Made by a program: the position numbers and the translations under genes | From: Paenibacillus sp. NAIST15-1 | Lineage (GTDB): Bacteria; Bacillota; Bacilli; Paenibacillales; Paenibacillaceae | DNA: 64,000 nucleotides | Direction: 5' to 3' | Assembly: GCF_001894745.1 (NCBI RefSeq) | Contig: NZ_BBYF01000001.1 | Location: 248,001 to 312,000 of the forward strand | Shown: in pieces, positions 9,844 through 17,113 of the stretch | Layout of the letters: each line of letters starts with the position of its first letter | Position numbering within the stretch: position 1 is the first letter of the stretch | Notes under the pieces: generated by a model | Database searches by the model: none | The model's input: only the letters and a program-made list of their open reading frames with translations | What the model was told of the DNA's origin: nothing

Positions 9844-10266
9844 TCACTCATACGTAATCATCTCCGCAATATCGCACCATCTGTCATATTCCAAGGCCTC
9901 GCTACCTTTAAAAGTCTTATCGCACTCTAAAATTAATTCTTTTATAAAGAGCAGCATTTCTTTACGCTCTGTATTTTGCTCAATAACAAAATTTTCATTT
10001 AACAATAGAAAATACTCATCCTGGAAGCCTTCGCGATCAGGCACATCATACATTTGCTGACCGTTCGATTCGATGATGACTGGTTCCCCGTTGCTGTCCA
10101 GCTTAGCGAACTCGCGAATCAATTCCGCATGCTCTTCTTGAATTAGCTTATGGCGCTCCATTAATACTTTCACGAATCTAGTTCGCATTCGCGATTTCTG
10201 TCCTGTTAATTCGAAGCCCATCAAAAAGGTAATTAGGGGCTCAATCTCGGCATTCTTTAGTTTCAT
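9844..10266 (-). CDS. DUF1617-like phage protein
   Basis: 140 aa with an AAAAGGAG site. The sequence (start MKLKNAEIEPLITFLMGFELTGQKSRMRTRFVK, later QEEHAELIREFAKLDSNGEP) resembles DUF1617-type proteins encoded next to tape-measure genes in Gram-positive phages. It is acidic and helical. Its place between chaperone-like genes and the tape measure suggests a role in tail assembly, but the molecular function is unknown. The family name is from recall of the pattern rather than a search. Confidence 0.65.
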   Translation of the reverse strand: MKLKNAEIEPLITFLMGFELTGQKSRMRTRFVKVLMERHKLIQEEHAELIREFAKLDSNGEPVIIESNGQQMYDVPDREGFQDEYFLLLNENFVIEQNTERKEMLLFIKELILECDKTFKGSEALEYDRWCDIAEMITYE

Positions 10267-10281
10267 TTGGATCTACTCCTT

Positions 10282-10692
10282 TTATTTAGTTTGACGTTCA
10301 ATATAATCAAGCGGATTAGAACGAATTTTTCGCTCCTTCAACAAATACAAGAAGAAGGACGACATCGAACTTAATCTTCGTTGAATTCTTCGCTCATTAT
10401 TTCCTAGCTCCATAATGCAAAACGAAATAAAATCCTCAATTAGTGATATCATTCTGTCGATCCCATTCTCGGCATTCAAACATTTCAATATATCCTCTTC
10501 CGACATTATTCCTTTTTCAACTCTGTCATGTAAAAAAACCAACCATTGATTAAAATCAGATAAGTAACTTAATTGGGAGGATTCACTAAGACTTTTATAT
10601 GTAAAATAACAACTCACATAATGTTTATTTTCGTTCGCTACCTTTTCTAACTTCTCTTTTGTTACGTACCGTATATATTTTCTGCTAGACAA
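10282..10692 (-). CDS. Stand-alone core-binding (SAM-like) domain of a tyrosine recombinase, no catalytic domain
   Basis: 136 aa, apparently starting at a TTG 8 nt after GGGG. The whole protein matches only the N-terminal DNA-binding half of phage integrases: TYKSLSESSQLSYLSDFNQWLVFL, then ISLIEDFISFCIMELGNNERRIQRRLSSMSSFFLYLLKERKIRSNPLDYI, where NP normally leads to the catalytic domain. Here the protein ends seven codons later at a stop. None of the catalytic R-H-R-Y residues can be present and no downstream frame restores them. It is co-directional with tail genes, with normal spacing (15 nt before the DUF1617-like gene), so it looks like a retained tail-operon component rather than an integrase remnant. 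From memory, SPbeta carries recombinase-like yomM near its tape-measure gene. Function unknown: tail assembly or regulation are possible. Confidence 0.65.
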   Translation of the reverse strand: MSSRKYIRYVTKEKLEKVANENKHYVSCYFTYKSLSESSQLSYLSDFNQWLVFLHDRVEKGIMSEEDILKCLNAENGIDRMISLIEDFISFCIMELGNNERRIQRRLSSMSSFFLYLLKERKIRSNPLDYIERQTK

Positions 10693-10710
10693 CTGACTAT
10701 CCCCTGTTCT

Positions 10711-11211
10711 TTATTCCATTAGGCTTTTATCCACTAACTGTGTTTTCATTTTCTCTTTCAGTTCTTCAAATTCTTTAGCATTTGCATGGAAATTATCGAT
10801 TGCACTTCGTAGGGTACCAGACAATCTTTCGAGTTCTTTCTCCTCAAAATTCATATAAATCTGAAAAAGAGTCCCTGTATTAATCATGGTTTCAATGGCT
10901 TGAAGCTGCTCGCTAAATGTAGAAGGAAGCTCTAATGTCGTAAAATGCTTCACCGTTAAAAACATCAAATACGGAACGATAATTTGTTCATACTTCTCCT
11001 TATCTTGCAATTTAGCTTGGTCAAGCTTATCGATCAGTTCTGTAATGCAGGAATCCATTTTGGCGGGACTAAAATATTTACAAATTTCTAAGCCAAACTG
11101 CTGAGCCTTTTCCCCAATGTCAATCGTAACGACAACCTTTTTCGTTTCGTTGAACTTCTCATTCATTTGTGTAATCAGCTCATAATTTAAGTTTTTTACT
11201 CGCTTTGCCAT
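10711..11211 (-). CDS. Phage tail module protein, possible tail assembly chaperone
   Basis: 166 aa, helical and charged (start MAKRVKNLNYELITQMNEKF, centre ELIDKLDQAKLQDKEKYEQIIVPYLMFLTVKHFTTLEL). No domain was recognised. The position between the major tail protein and the tape measure is where siphophages place their tail assembly chaperone genes, and size and composition fit. I looked at the end of the gene for a slippery run producing a frameshifted product and saw none that convinces. The function is inferred from position only. Confidence 0.6.
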   Translation of the reverse strand: MAKRVKNLNYELITQMNEKFNETKKVVVTIDIGEKAQQFGLEICKYFSPAKMDSCITELIDKLDQAKLQDKEKYEQIIVPYLMFLTVKHFTTLELPSTFSEQLQAIETMINTGTLFQIYMNFEEKELERLSGTLRSAIDNFHANAKEFEELKEKMKTQLVDKSLME

Positions 11212-11275
11212 TTGTGCTCACTCCTGAATCATCAATTTATAAATAAAATGTTCATTTTATTAAAATTCGAAAAAA

Positions 11276-11304
11276 AAGGCGAGAAGGAGAACCCTTCTCG
11301 CCTT
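11276..11304 (-). terminator. Strong terminator after major tail protein gene
   Basis: A perfect 12-bp stem (11276-11287 with 11293-11304), 5-nt loop, followed by TTTTTCGAA on the minus strand. It sits directly after the probable major tail gene, as expected where that gene needs far more transcript than its downstream neighbours. Confidence 0.85.
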
Positions 11305-11319
11305 CGATTGATACTTTAT

Positions 11320-12084
11320 TTAGTTTTTGTTATAACGAACAATCTTAACCATGTCTGTGCTTGCTGGATCTTTAAATACATCCAATTTCATATCGAATAC
11401 GGATGGATCTCCATCAGGCTGCATAGTCAATGTAAACTCGGAACCGATTTTCGCTTTCGGAATGACGATTTGAACTTTCTCATCCTTACCTGTCGTTTCA
11501 GAACGCCATACCGTTTTACCAACGATACGATAGTAGCCGCTGAACTTATCGGACTTAATCGTAAGAACTTCTGCGTCACTCGTTGTTTGGTAAGTAAAGT
11601 ATACAATAACCTTTTGACCAACTGGCAGGTCACTGGATGGAACCGTAATTTCCTTGTCCGTTACTGTGATTGATGCCGTTGGCACTTCTTTTCCTTGGCT
11701 ATAGCCATCTTCAGAGAAGCAGATTTGAACAGAATCTTTATCTGCCTTTTCTTCAAGAACAATTTTCGAAATATTCGAACCGCCGTCAGTTGCCACTGCT
11801 ACCACACGCTCATAAATCATCTCCGTGCGTTTCTCCAGCTCAGTGCCTGTTTGCATCGCAATGGATTTTGGATTCAACAGTGCGTCCTGGATATTAAATG
11901 TAGCTGTACGACCGAAATCCCAACCTACAAGACGGCTTCCGCCTTTACCGCCAGTGGCAAAGCTGCTTTCTGCCGTATTTTCCAGATTAGATAGCTTCAA
12001 TGTATCCAAGTACAATTCTGCCTTATTCGTCAACAAATTGTAGAACATTACATCTGCTACCTCTTTAACTCCAAATCGTGCCAT
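11320..12084 (-). CDS. Probable phage major tail (tube) protein
   Basis: 254 aa with an AAGGAGAGG site. The N-terminus MARFGVKEVADVMFYNL, the segment GGKGGSRLVGWDFGRTATFNIQDALLNPKSIA, and the C-terminal KIGSEFTLTMQPDGDPSVFDMKLDVFKDPASTDMVKIVRY fit tube proteins of long-tailed Gram-positive phages, which polymerise around the tape measure. An Ig-like insert around residues 100-170 is suggested by ITVTDKEITVPSSDLPVGQKVIVYFTYQT. A strong terminator directly follows, consistent with high dosage. The assignment is from pattern and position; a second structural role cannot be excluded. Confidence 0.75.
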   Translation of the reverse strand: MARFGVKEVADVMFYNLLTNKAELYLDTLKLSNLENTAESSFATGGKGGSRLVGWDFGRTATFNIQDALLNPKSIAMQTGTELEKRTEMIYERVVAVATDGGSNISKIVLEEKADKDSVQICFSEDGYSQGKEVPTASITVTDKEITVPSSDLPVGQKVIVYFTYQTTSDAEVLTIKSDKFSGYYRIVGKTVWRSETTGKDEKVQIVIPKAKIGSEFTLTMQPDGDPSVFDMKLDVFKDPASTDMVKIVRYNKN

Positions 12085-12197
12085 AATAAATCCTCTCCTT
12101 AATAAGTTATGTTTGAGTTGCTTACATTCTTAATAGTCACATTTGCTAAGTGATTTATTGTTTTTTGGTTATTCTATTCTCCAATCCTATTTTCCCC

Positions 12198-12941
12198 TTA
12201 ATTATCTCTACTTGACCAATGACGAAGCTGAACATTCTGGGCCCCTGCCAGCATCGATTGAATACTAATATCATACTGATCGATAATCTCAAGCCGCTTG
12301 AACTTCCTATACACTTGGAACACCGTTAAGTCCAGCATGTTAATTTCATTGATACTATATGATTTAGAGGTAATGGCTGCGAGGATATCAAAGAAATCTA
12401 AATCGGCGTTATCTTCATCATCTAGTCTATTTTTCCGCCGCTTTAGTTCATCTCGTTGTTTTGCCAGCTTATCCATTTGTTCTTTTAAATTTTTAGTTTC
12501 TTCATCTGCCGGATCGAACTCTTTTCCCTTTTTGTCATCAAAATGATTGATGTAATTTTGCCATTTAATTATTTCCTGAATCTCTTTATAATTCATTTTA
12601 TTAATTTGACGTGTCTCTCCATCAGTCATTGTAACGATTAAGCCTACGTTTTCCTTATCCGGGTACACTTCAGCTCTGAGAAAGAAGGAAACTGACTGCA
12701 AGAGAAGATCAACAATCTCATCCCCACCTCCCAATAACAATAGCTCAAGCGTATCCATATGTTCCGGTGCCTCCTTCAGGAGATTGCTATTATCTAACGC
12801 AATCATGTTTAAATATTTCATGTATTCTGAATATCCTACATCAATAATGTCTCTTATTTTCAACGGATAGATGTCACCAAAATTCTTTGCATAAATCGGC
12901 CTTCCTCCTAATAATTTCAGTTTTAAATCAAGACTCTCCAT
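12198..12941 (-). CDS. Phage tail-module protein, putative assembly factor
   Basis: 247 aa. The first half is acidic and helical (LGGRPIYAKNFGDIYPLKIRDIIDVGYSEYMKYLNMIAL); a charged coiled coil runs about 145-175 (KEQMDKLAKQRDELKRRKNR). The end, ITSKSYSINEINMLDLTVFQVYRKFKRLEIIDQYDISIQSMLAGAQNV, resembles the C-terminal part of phage tail assembly proteins that link to the tube protein. It lies immediately upstream of the major tail gene. The ribosome binding site (AGGAG) is about 13 nt from the ATG, slightly long. The role is inferred. Confidence 0.55.
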   Translation of the reverse strand: MESLDLKLKLLGGRPIYAKNFGDIYPLKIRDIIDVGYSEYMKYLNMIALDNSNLLKEAPEHMDTLELLLLGGGDEIVDLLLQSVSFFLRAEVYPDKENVGLIVTMTDGETRQINKMNYKEIQEIIKWQNYINHFDDKKGKEFDPADEETKNLKEQMDKLAKQRDELKRRKNRLDDEDNADLDFFDILAAITSKSYSINEINMLDLTVFQVYRKFKRLEIIDQYDISIQSMLAGAQNVQLRHWSSRDN

Positions 12942-13042
12942 TGTTCTTCATCTCGCTCCTATTCATATACGCAGACAATAAAATAATTAATAAGAAATAA
13001 TTCTTCACAGAAATCACCATACTCCTCATATAATATAGTACT

Positions 13043-14155
13043 TTATTTTGCTTTTGTAGTATGACATGACTCTCTATATTTGGATTTACGACATTGTTTA
13101 CAAATCGAACGAAGTCCTGATTTCGAGTTTTTCATAGGACTGAAGTATTTTGTACTCGCAATATAGCTCTGCCTGCAACAGTTGCATGTCTTATATTTTC
13201 CACGCAATATATATGTATATAGCCAATCTTCTTTACTTTGTTTATATGTTTCTACGAGCATAGATGGAATCGTATCCCTTGTCATTTTACTAAGTGCAGG
13301 TTTGGTCATTTTTAATTGATATTTTTGATTTAACCGCTCAATCATGATGTCATGTGTGCAACCTTCGATTTTCCACATGAATACATCCTTCATGTAGTTC
13401 TTCATTACGGTATGATCCATTAATTCTTCAAAATTAAGCATCACTAGCTTTAAATATCCGTGAGTATCTTCGTATGACTTCTCTTTCAACTCCGTATAGC
13501 ATTCAAACAGTGTTCGAACAATCTCAATATCGTCAAATCGAATATAGGAAAGTTGGTTGTTATCTTTTTCTATTTTGCTGATTTTATTGAATCTAATGTA
13601 TTGCTTAAGTTCATTTTTTACTGCAATTTCGTCCTTTTGAATGTCTGTCCGAATCCATTTTAGTTTTTTGATCTCTGTTGCTGGCATTTGCAGCCCCTTC
13701 GAATCTGTTCTCGTTTTTATGAGCTTATCAATCTGCTCAATGGTTTTACCCGTTTCTTTTAGCTCTGCATATACTAATCGATCCTCCTTAAGAACCTTTA
13801 GTTTTGAAATTTTGATAATGGAACGACTCGATTCTTTTTTTGACTCCTCGACCACAATTATTTTTTCGATGGCAGACTCACGAATTTGGTTTCGCTTTTT
13901 TCGATATGCCGTAATTGTATCGGAGGCAGCATCACTATCTTGAGTATAAAGCAAATAATTTGCTAACGATTCTAAGTCCTTCGCTACCCTGCTGCTGTCA
14001 CTTAACATCCCATGTTGACCGATATGCGGGTTATATACTTCGTCAAAATAACGCACGATATCTTCATCATAATTTGAAATGATTTCTTGTACCGATTTTA
14101 AGCGAGATTTACTATCTGTTATTTCATAATCCAAATGCTCCGACATTTTCCCCAT
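13043..14155 (-). CDS. Phage-type protein with helix-turn-helix-like and zinc-ribbon region; possible late regulator
   Basis: About 370 aa; the chosen ATG is 9 nt after AAAGGGG (an ATG at 14161 is also possible). Residues about 75-210 are basic coiled coil. At 290-330 the segment GCTHDIMIERLNQKYQLKMTKPALSKMTRDTIPSMLVETYK looks like a winged or simple helix-turn-helix. The C-terminus carries two CxxC knuckles (CNCC and CKQC, 26 residues apart) in a pattern common to phage zinc ribbons (FSPMKNSKSGLRSICKQC). It is the first gene of the tail block, has its own promoter at 14182-14210, and is followed by an AT-rich 100-bp gap. This would suit a regulator of the tail operon, but no known family was recognised. 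Confidence 0.6.
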   Translation of the reverse strand: MGKMSEHLDYEITDSKSRLKSVQEIISNYDEDIVRYFDEVYNPHIGQHGMLSDSSRVAKDLESLANYLLYTQDSDAASDTITAYRKKRNQIRESAIEKIIVVEESKKESSRSIIKISKLKVLKEDRLVYAELKETGKTIEQIDKLIKTRTDSKGLQMPATEIKKLKWIRTDIQKDEIAVKNELKQYIRFNKISKIEKDNNQLSYIRFDDIEIVRTLFECYTELKEKSYEDTHGYLKLVMLNFEELMDHTVMKNYMKDVFMWKIEGCTHDIMIERLNQKYQLKMTKPALSKMTRDTIPSMLVETYKQSKEDWLYTYILRGKYKTCNCCRQSYIASTKYFSPMKNSKSGLRSICKQCRKSKYRESCHTTKAK

Positions 14156-14181
14156 CGTCATCCACCCCTTTTTATATCATC

Positions 14182-14210
14182 ATAATAATACTTTCTTTAG
14201 CTTTAGTAAA
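14182..14210 (-). promoter_or_regulatory. Promoter for the tail module
   Basis: TTTACT (14205-14210) and TATTAT (14182-14187) are separated by exactly 17 bp on the minus strand, 26 bp before the first gene. It implies that the module starts its own transcript here, beside the terminator of the neighbouring efflux gene. Confidence 0.55.
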
Positions 14211-14232
14211 CTATCATTTCGTACTTCTTTAT

Positions 14233-14269
14233 AAAAAAGCAGAGCCTACTCATTTCAGTTGGCTCTGCT
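14233..14269 (-). terminator. Terminator of the efflux pump gene
   Basis: A perfect 9-bp stem (14238-14246 with 14261-14269) with 14-nt loop, followed on the minus strand by six T. It closes the MFS gene and insulates the phage-tail block from chromosomal transcription. Confidence 0.85.
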
Positions 14270-14301
14270 ATCATTCTATTATTCAATTATTATGATAGAT
14301 T

Positions 14302-15774
14302 TTAGTTTCCCTCAAAAACTGGTTTTTCCGGAGCAACTTTCCCCTGCGTCTTCCCAAGCCAATAGACGAATGGCAAGCCGATCAAGGTCATGACCATGCT
14401 GATCATGTTCACCTCATTGATACTCATCGTGAATGCTGTATTTTTCAGCAATGTCGCGTCGGCGATCACGCCATGCAGATCCCCTGCATGATGAAGCGCG
14501 CGTACAGCCAGCAAGGACGTAAACAGGCCGATAGACAAACTTGCCATCCCTTGACGCAGCCAGCTGTTGATCGAAGATCCGTACCCAGACAGCTCCCGCG
14601 GAATTGCAGACATGCCTGCATTCAAAATCGGAGTATTGGCAAGAGCAATCCCTACGTTGCGAACTGCCATCCACAGCGTAATGTAGCTGTGAGGCGTATC
14701 TACCTGCAATCGTCCCAGCTCGTACGTACCAATCACCATCAGCAGCAGACCGGTAGTGATCAGTTTCACTGGACCGAACCGTTCATACCAGCGTCCTGTG
14801 AACGGCATCACGAAAGCCATAAGCGCTGATGCAGGAAGGAGAACTAAACCTGATACAAGCGTCGAGGAACCCTGTACCCGCTGCAGAAATAACGGCGTTA
14901 ATAACGCGCCCGCATACAAGCTAATGGTAATGATCGTAACGAGGATCATGCTGAAGGCAAATCGTTTATACCGGAACACTCGGAAATTCAGCAACGGATG
15001 CTCAATGCGAAGTGAGCGGCGAACGAATGCAATTAAGATAACTGTGCCGACAATGATGCAGCCAATTGTCTTCCAGGAGCCCCATCCCCAATTGGACAAA
15101 TTGCCGAAGGCAAGCAGCAGTAACAGACTGCCCATTGCGACGGAGAAGAAACCAAGTTTATCGAACGTTTCTCCACTCGAAATACGATACATCGGAATGT
15201 AGCGCAGCACTGACACAATCGCAATCAATCCAATCGGCACATTCATCCAGAACAGCCAATGCCAATCCCCAACATGGACAATCAATCCGGCGAGTGTCGG
15301 CCCTACTGCGGGTGCGAGCATAGCAGACAAGCCCCACAGGCTTATCGCCATCGCTTGCCGTTCACGGGGAATCACTTGATAGACGACCGACATCGTCGTT
15401 GGCATAATAATGCCGCTGAACATCCCTTGCAGGACTCGGAAGACGATTAGGCTCCATTCGCTCCAAGAGATTGCACACAATATCGAGCAAATCACAAACC
15501 CACTAAGGGCAAATACATACAACCGCTTCGTACTGAATCGGTTGCCCAAATATCCAACAGCAGGAGCAATAATCCCTGTTGCCAGCATAAATCCCGTCAA
15601 TACCCATTGGATAGTCGTCAGATCGGTATTGAAATGATTCATCATGACAGGCAGCGCAATATTGACAGTATTCGTACTTAATACAGCCAAGAAGTTGCCG
15701 AAAAATATAGCGAAAATAATACTCCAAAACATACGGTTGGTCATCATAGGTTGACCTTGTTCTTCCATAGACAT
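14302..15774 (-). CDS. MFS drug efflux transporter, DHA2 (EmrB/QacA) family
   Basis: 490 aa, about 14 membrane segments, the size and topology of proton-coupled DHA2 multidrug exporters. Typical motifs are NTVNIALPVMMNHFNTDLTTIQWVLTGFML in helix 1-2, GNRFSTKRLY (motif A), RVLQGMFSGIIMPTTMSVVYQ, and LAPAVGPTLAGLIV (motif C). It would export toxic amphiphiles; the substrate cannot be told from sequence. The first ATG has a weak ribosome binding site; an internal ATG pair at residues 10-11 after AAGG is an alternative start. Upstream are two promoters, each with a dyad, so a repressor probably controls it, but no regulator gene is adjacent. Confidence 0.9.
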   Translation of the reverse strand: MSMEEQGQPMMTNRMFWSIIFAIFFGNFLAVLSTNTVNIALPVMMNHFNTDLTTIQWVLTGFMLATGIIAPAVGYLGNRFSTKRLYVFALSGFVICSILCAISWSEWSLIVFRVLQGMFSGIIMPTTMSVVYQVIPRERQAMAISLWGLSAMLAPAVGPTLAGLIVHVGDWHWLFWMNVPIGLIAIVSVLRYIPMYRISSGETFDKLGFFSVAMGSLLLLLAFGNLSNWGWGSWKTIGCIIVGTVILIAFVRRSLRIEHPLLNFRVFRYKRFAFSMILVTIITISLYAGALLTPLFLQRVQGSSTLVSGLVLLPASALMAFVMPFTGRWYERFGPVKLITTGLLLMVIGTYELGRLQVDTPHSYITLWMAVRNVGIALANTPILNAGMSAIPRELSGYGSSINSWLRQGMASLSIGLFTSLLAVRALHHAGDLHGVIADATLLKNTAFTMSINEVNMISMVMTLIGLPFVYWLGKTQGKVAPEKPVFEGN

Positions 15775-15797
15775 ACATCACAGCTTTCTATAATCAA

Positions 15798-15892
15798 TTT
15801 CTAATACGCCCGTTCATCCATGTCAAAGCTTTTAGACGACATGGCTCTCTTTCTAGTGTAATCCTCAACTCTACATTGTGTCAACATTGACA
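15798..15892 (-). promoter_or_regulatory. Two promoters with TGTC/GACA dyads upstream of the efflux gene
   Basis: Distal promoter: TTGACA (15879-15884), 18 bp, TACACT (15855-15860); its -35 lies inside a perfect 14-nt palindrome TGTCAACATTGACA (15879-15892). Proximal promoter: TTGACA (15821-15826), 17 bp, TAGAAA (15798-15803); its -35 is inside a 7-bp inverted repeat CCATGTC/GACATGG (15818-15824 and 15838-15844). Shared TGTC half-sites suggest one repressor binding both. Confidence 0.55.
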
Positions 15893-15931
15893 TATGAAAT
15901 TGAAAAAAATGTGTTATTATTTCGGCATATA

Positions 15932-15976
15932 TAAAAAAAGAGCCGCAGCTTATATTCCCCTAAAAGCGCGACTCTG
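15932..15976 (-). terminator. Terminator after the 288-aa orphan gene
   Basis: On the minus strand AGAGTCGC pairs with GCGGCTCT (one G-U), with an extra inner GCTT/AAGC stem, followed by seven T. Confidence 0.7.
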
Positions 15977-15986
15977 CGTCAATAAT

Positions 15987-16853
15987 TCAATTTTTCGATG
16001 CCACCGTATGTCCAATTATATGTGCAAAATAGGCGTTATTCCGATCCATTGTTTCACGATCGATTCTCGGCAATTGCTGCAGCATTTGATGAATATCCTT
16101 ACTAAATGTTCGCATATCCATCAGGTTCGCTTTATCAAATCGGCTATCTAGTTTTATAGGCAAGGCCTCTTTCTTAGCAGCATCCATTTCCTCTCGATAC
16201 TTCTTCATCCATTCCTTATTTTGCGGGATTTGCTGTGCAAACTTCATCAGAACACCAAACCAGTCACCACCATTGATGATAGCTTCCTCCATCTGTTGGT
16301 GGCTTTCAGGCGCAAAACGTTTCATCAAATCCGTAATATTGACATAGTCGTCAGGGGCTCCAACTGGTTTTGGCGTGGGTTCCCTGTATGGATTTGCCCC
16401 AACTGCCGTTCCATCTGACGAATTTCGGGACAGCACAGCTATGTTATTGAGCGTGCTCAGCAATTCGGAACCCTCTTCATCGCCAAAATAATGCCGTGCA
16501 ACATACTTGGCTTGGGTCAGCCCAAGTTCCTGCAAGGCGGAACGATCAACTTCATCAGGCACAGATCCGCCAGGAGCAAGATTGGATTCTATAATCGTAT
16601 AGACGGCTTTCCTAACTTCGGGGGATTTCCCTTCCAATATGCGCTGCAAGGATTCATGGATATCCGCATTGCCATAGTAAGAACCAACGTGATGTTCAAT
16701 AGCTCCGACAGCTAGCTGCCGTCCGGTCGGGCTGATTTCAACGGAGTCGTGCTTGACGTCATTCATTATGCCGGTAACTGTTCTCGTCTGCTTGCTCATT
16801 TGTCCGTTGCTGTCATACAGCTTCGGCGAAATTTGTACACTGTTTATTTTCAT
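15987..16853 (-). CDS. Hypothetical cytoplasmic protein
   Basis: 288 aa starting at the ATG that follows an AGGAGG site (an in-frame ATG 27 nt upstream has no such site). No family was recognised. The N-terminus MKINSVQISPKLYDS with HDSVEISPTGRQLA recalls the short VEIS motif near the start of flagellar regulators such as FlgM, but the rest is unlike FlgM. There is no signal peptide or membrane segment; the C-terminal half is helical. It is monocistronic, with its own terminator, between an efflux gene and a secreted protein. Nothing in the context gives a role. Confidence 0.75.
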   Translation of the reverse strand: MKINSVQISPKLYDSNGQMSKQTRTVTGIMNDVKHDSVEISPTGRQLAVGAIEHHVGSYYGNADIHESLQRILEGKSPEVRKAVYTIIESNLAPGGSVPDEVDRSALQELGLTQAKYVARHYFGDEEGSELLSTLNNIAVLSRNSSDGTAVGANPYREPTPKPVGAPDDYVNITDLMKRFAPESHQQMEEAIINGGDWFGVLMKFAQQIPQNKEWMKKYREEMDAAKKEALPIKLDSRFDKANLMDMRTFSKDIHQMLQQLPRIDRETMDRNNAYFAHIIGHTVASKN

Positions 16854-17006
16854 GACCTGCCTCCTGCATGATGGAATCATCGTATAACATATCGTGAATC
16901 AGAGATGGATATTTCAGGATTCTACACCCTATATCGACCTATGTCAGGCAACAATTTACACCTACTTCCAAAGTCAGTAAGAAACCATAAGCCCAAACGA
17001 TACAGC

Positions 17007-17045
17007 AAAGCCCCCAATACGCTTGCAGGCGAGATTGGAGGCTTT
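17007..17045 (-). terminator. Hairpin after secreted protein gene
   Basis: A 12-bp stem with one G-U pair (17007-17018 with 17034-17045) lies about 70 bp after the stop at 17114. It lacks a clear U-run on either strand, so termination is likely but not sure. Confidence 0.5.
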
Positions 17046-17113
17046 GTGCTGCTTACTTATATTAAAGATTAAGACAAACCGGTAATCATTGCGCTTACCC
17101 TCGTCGTAAAGAA

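Noticed and set aside
14156..14300. Prophage attachment site at the tail/efflux junction
   Set aside because: Only a promoter and the efflux terminator fit here; no tRNA, integrase or repeated core was found, and the other end is outside the window.
15894..16151. 85-aa plus-strand frame near 16 kb
   Set aside because: Runs through a terminator hairpin and into the antisense of the 288-aa gene.
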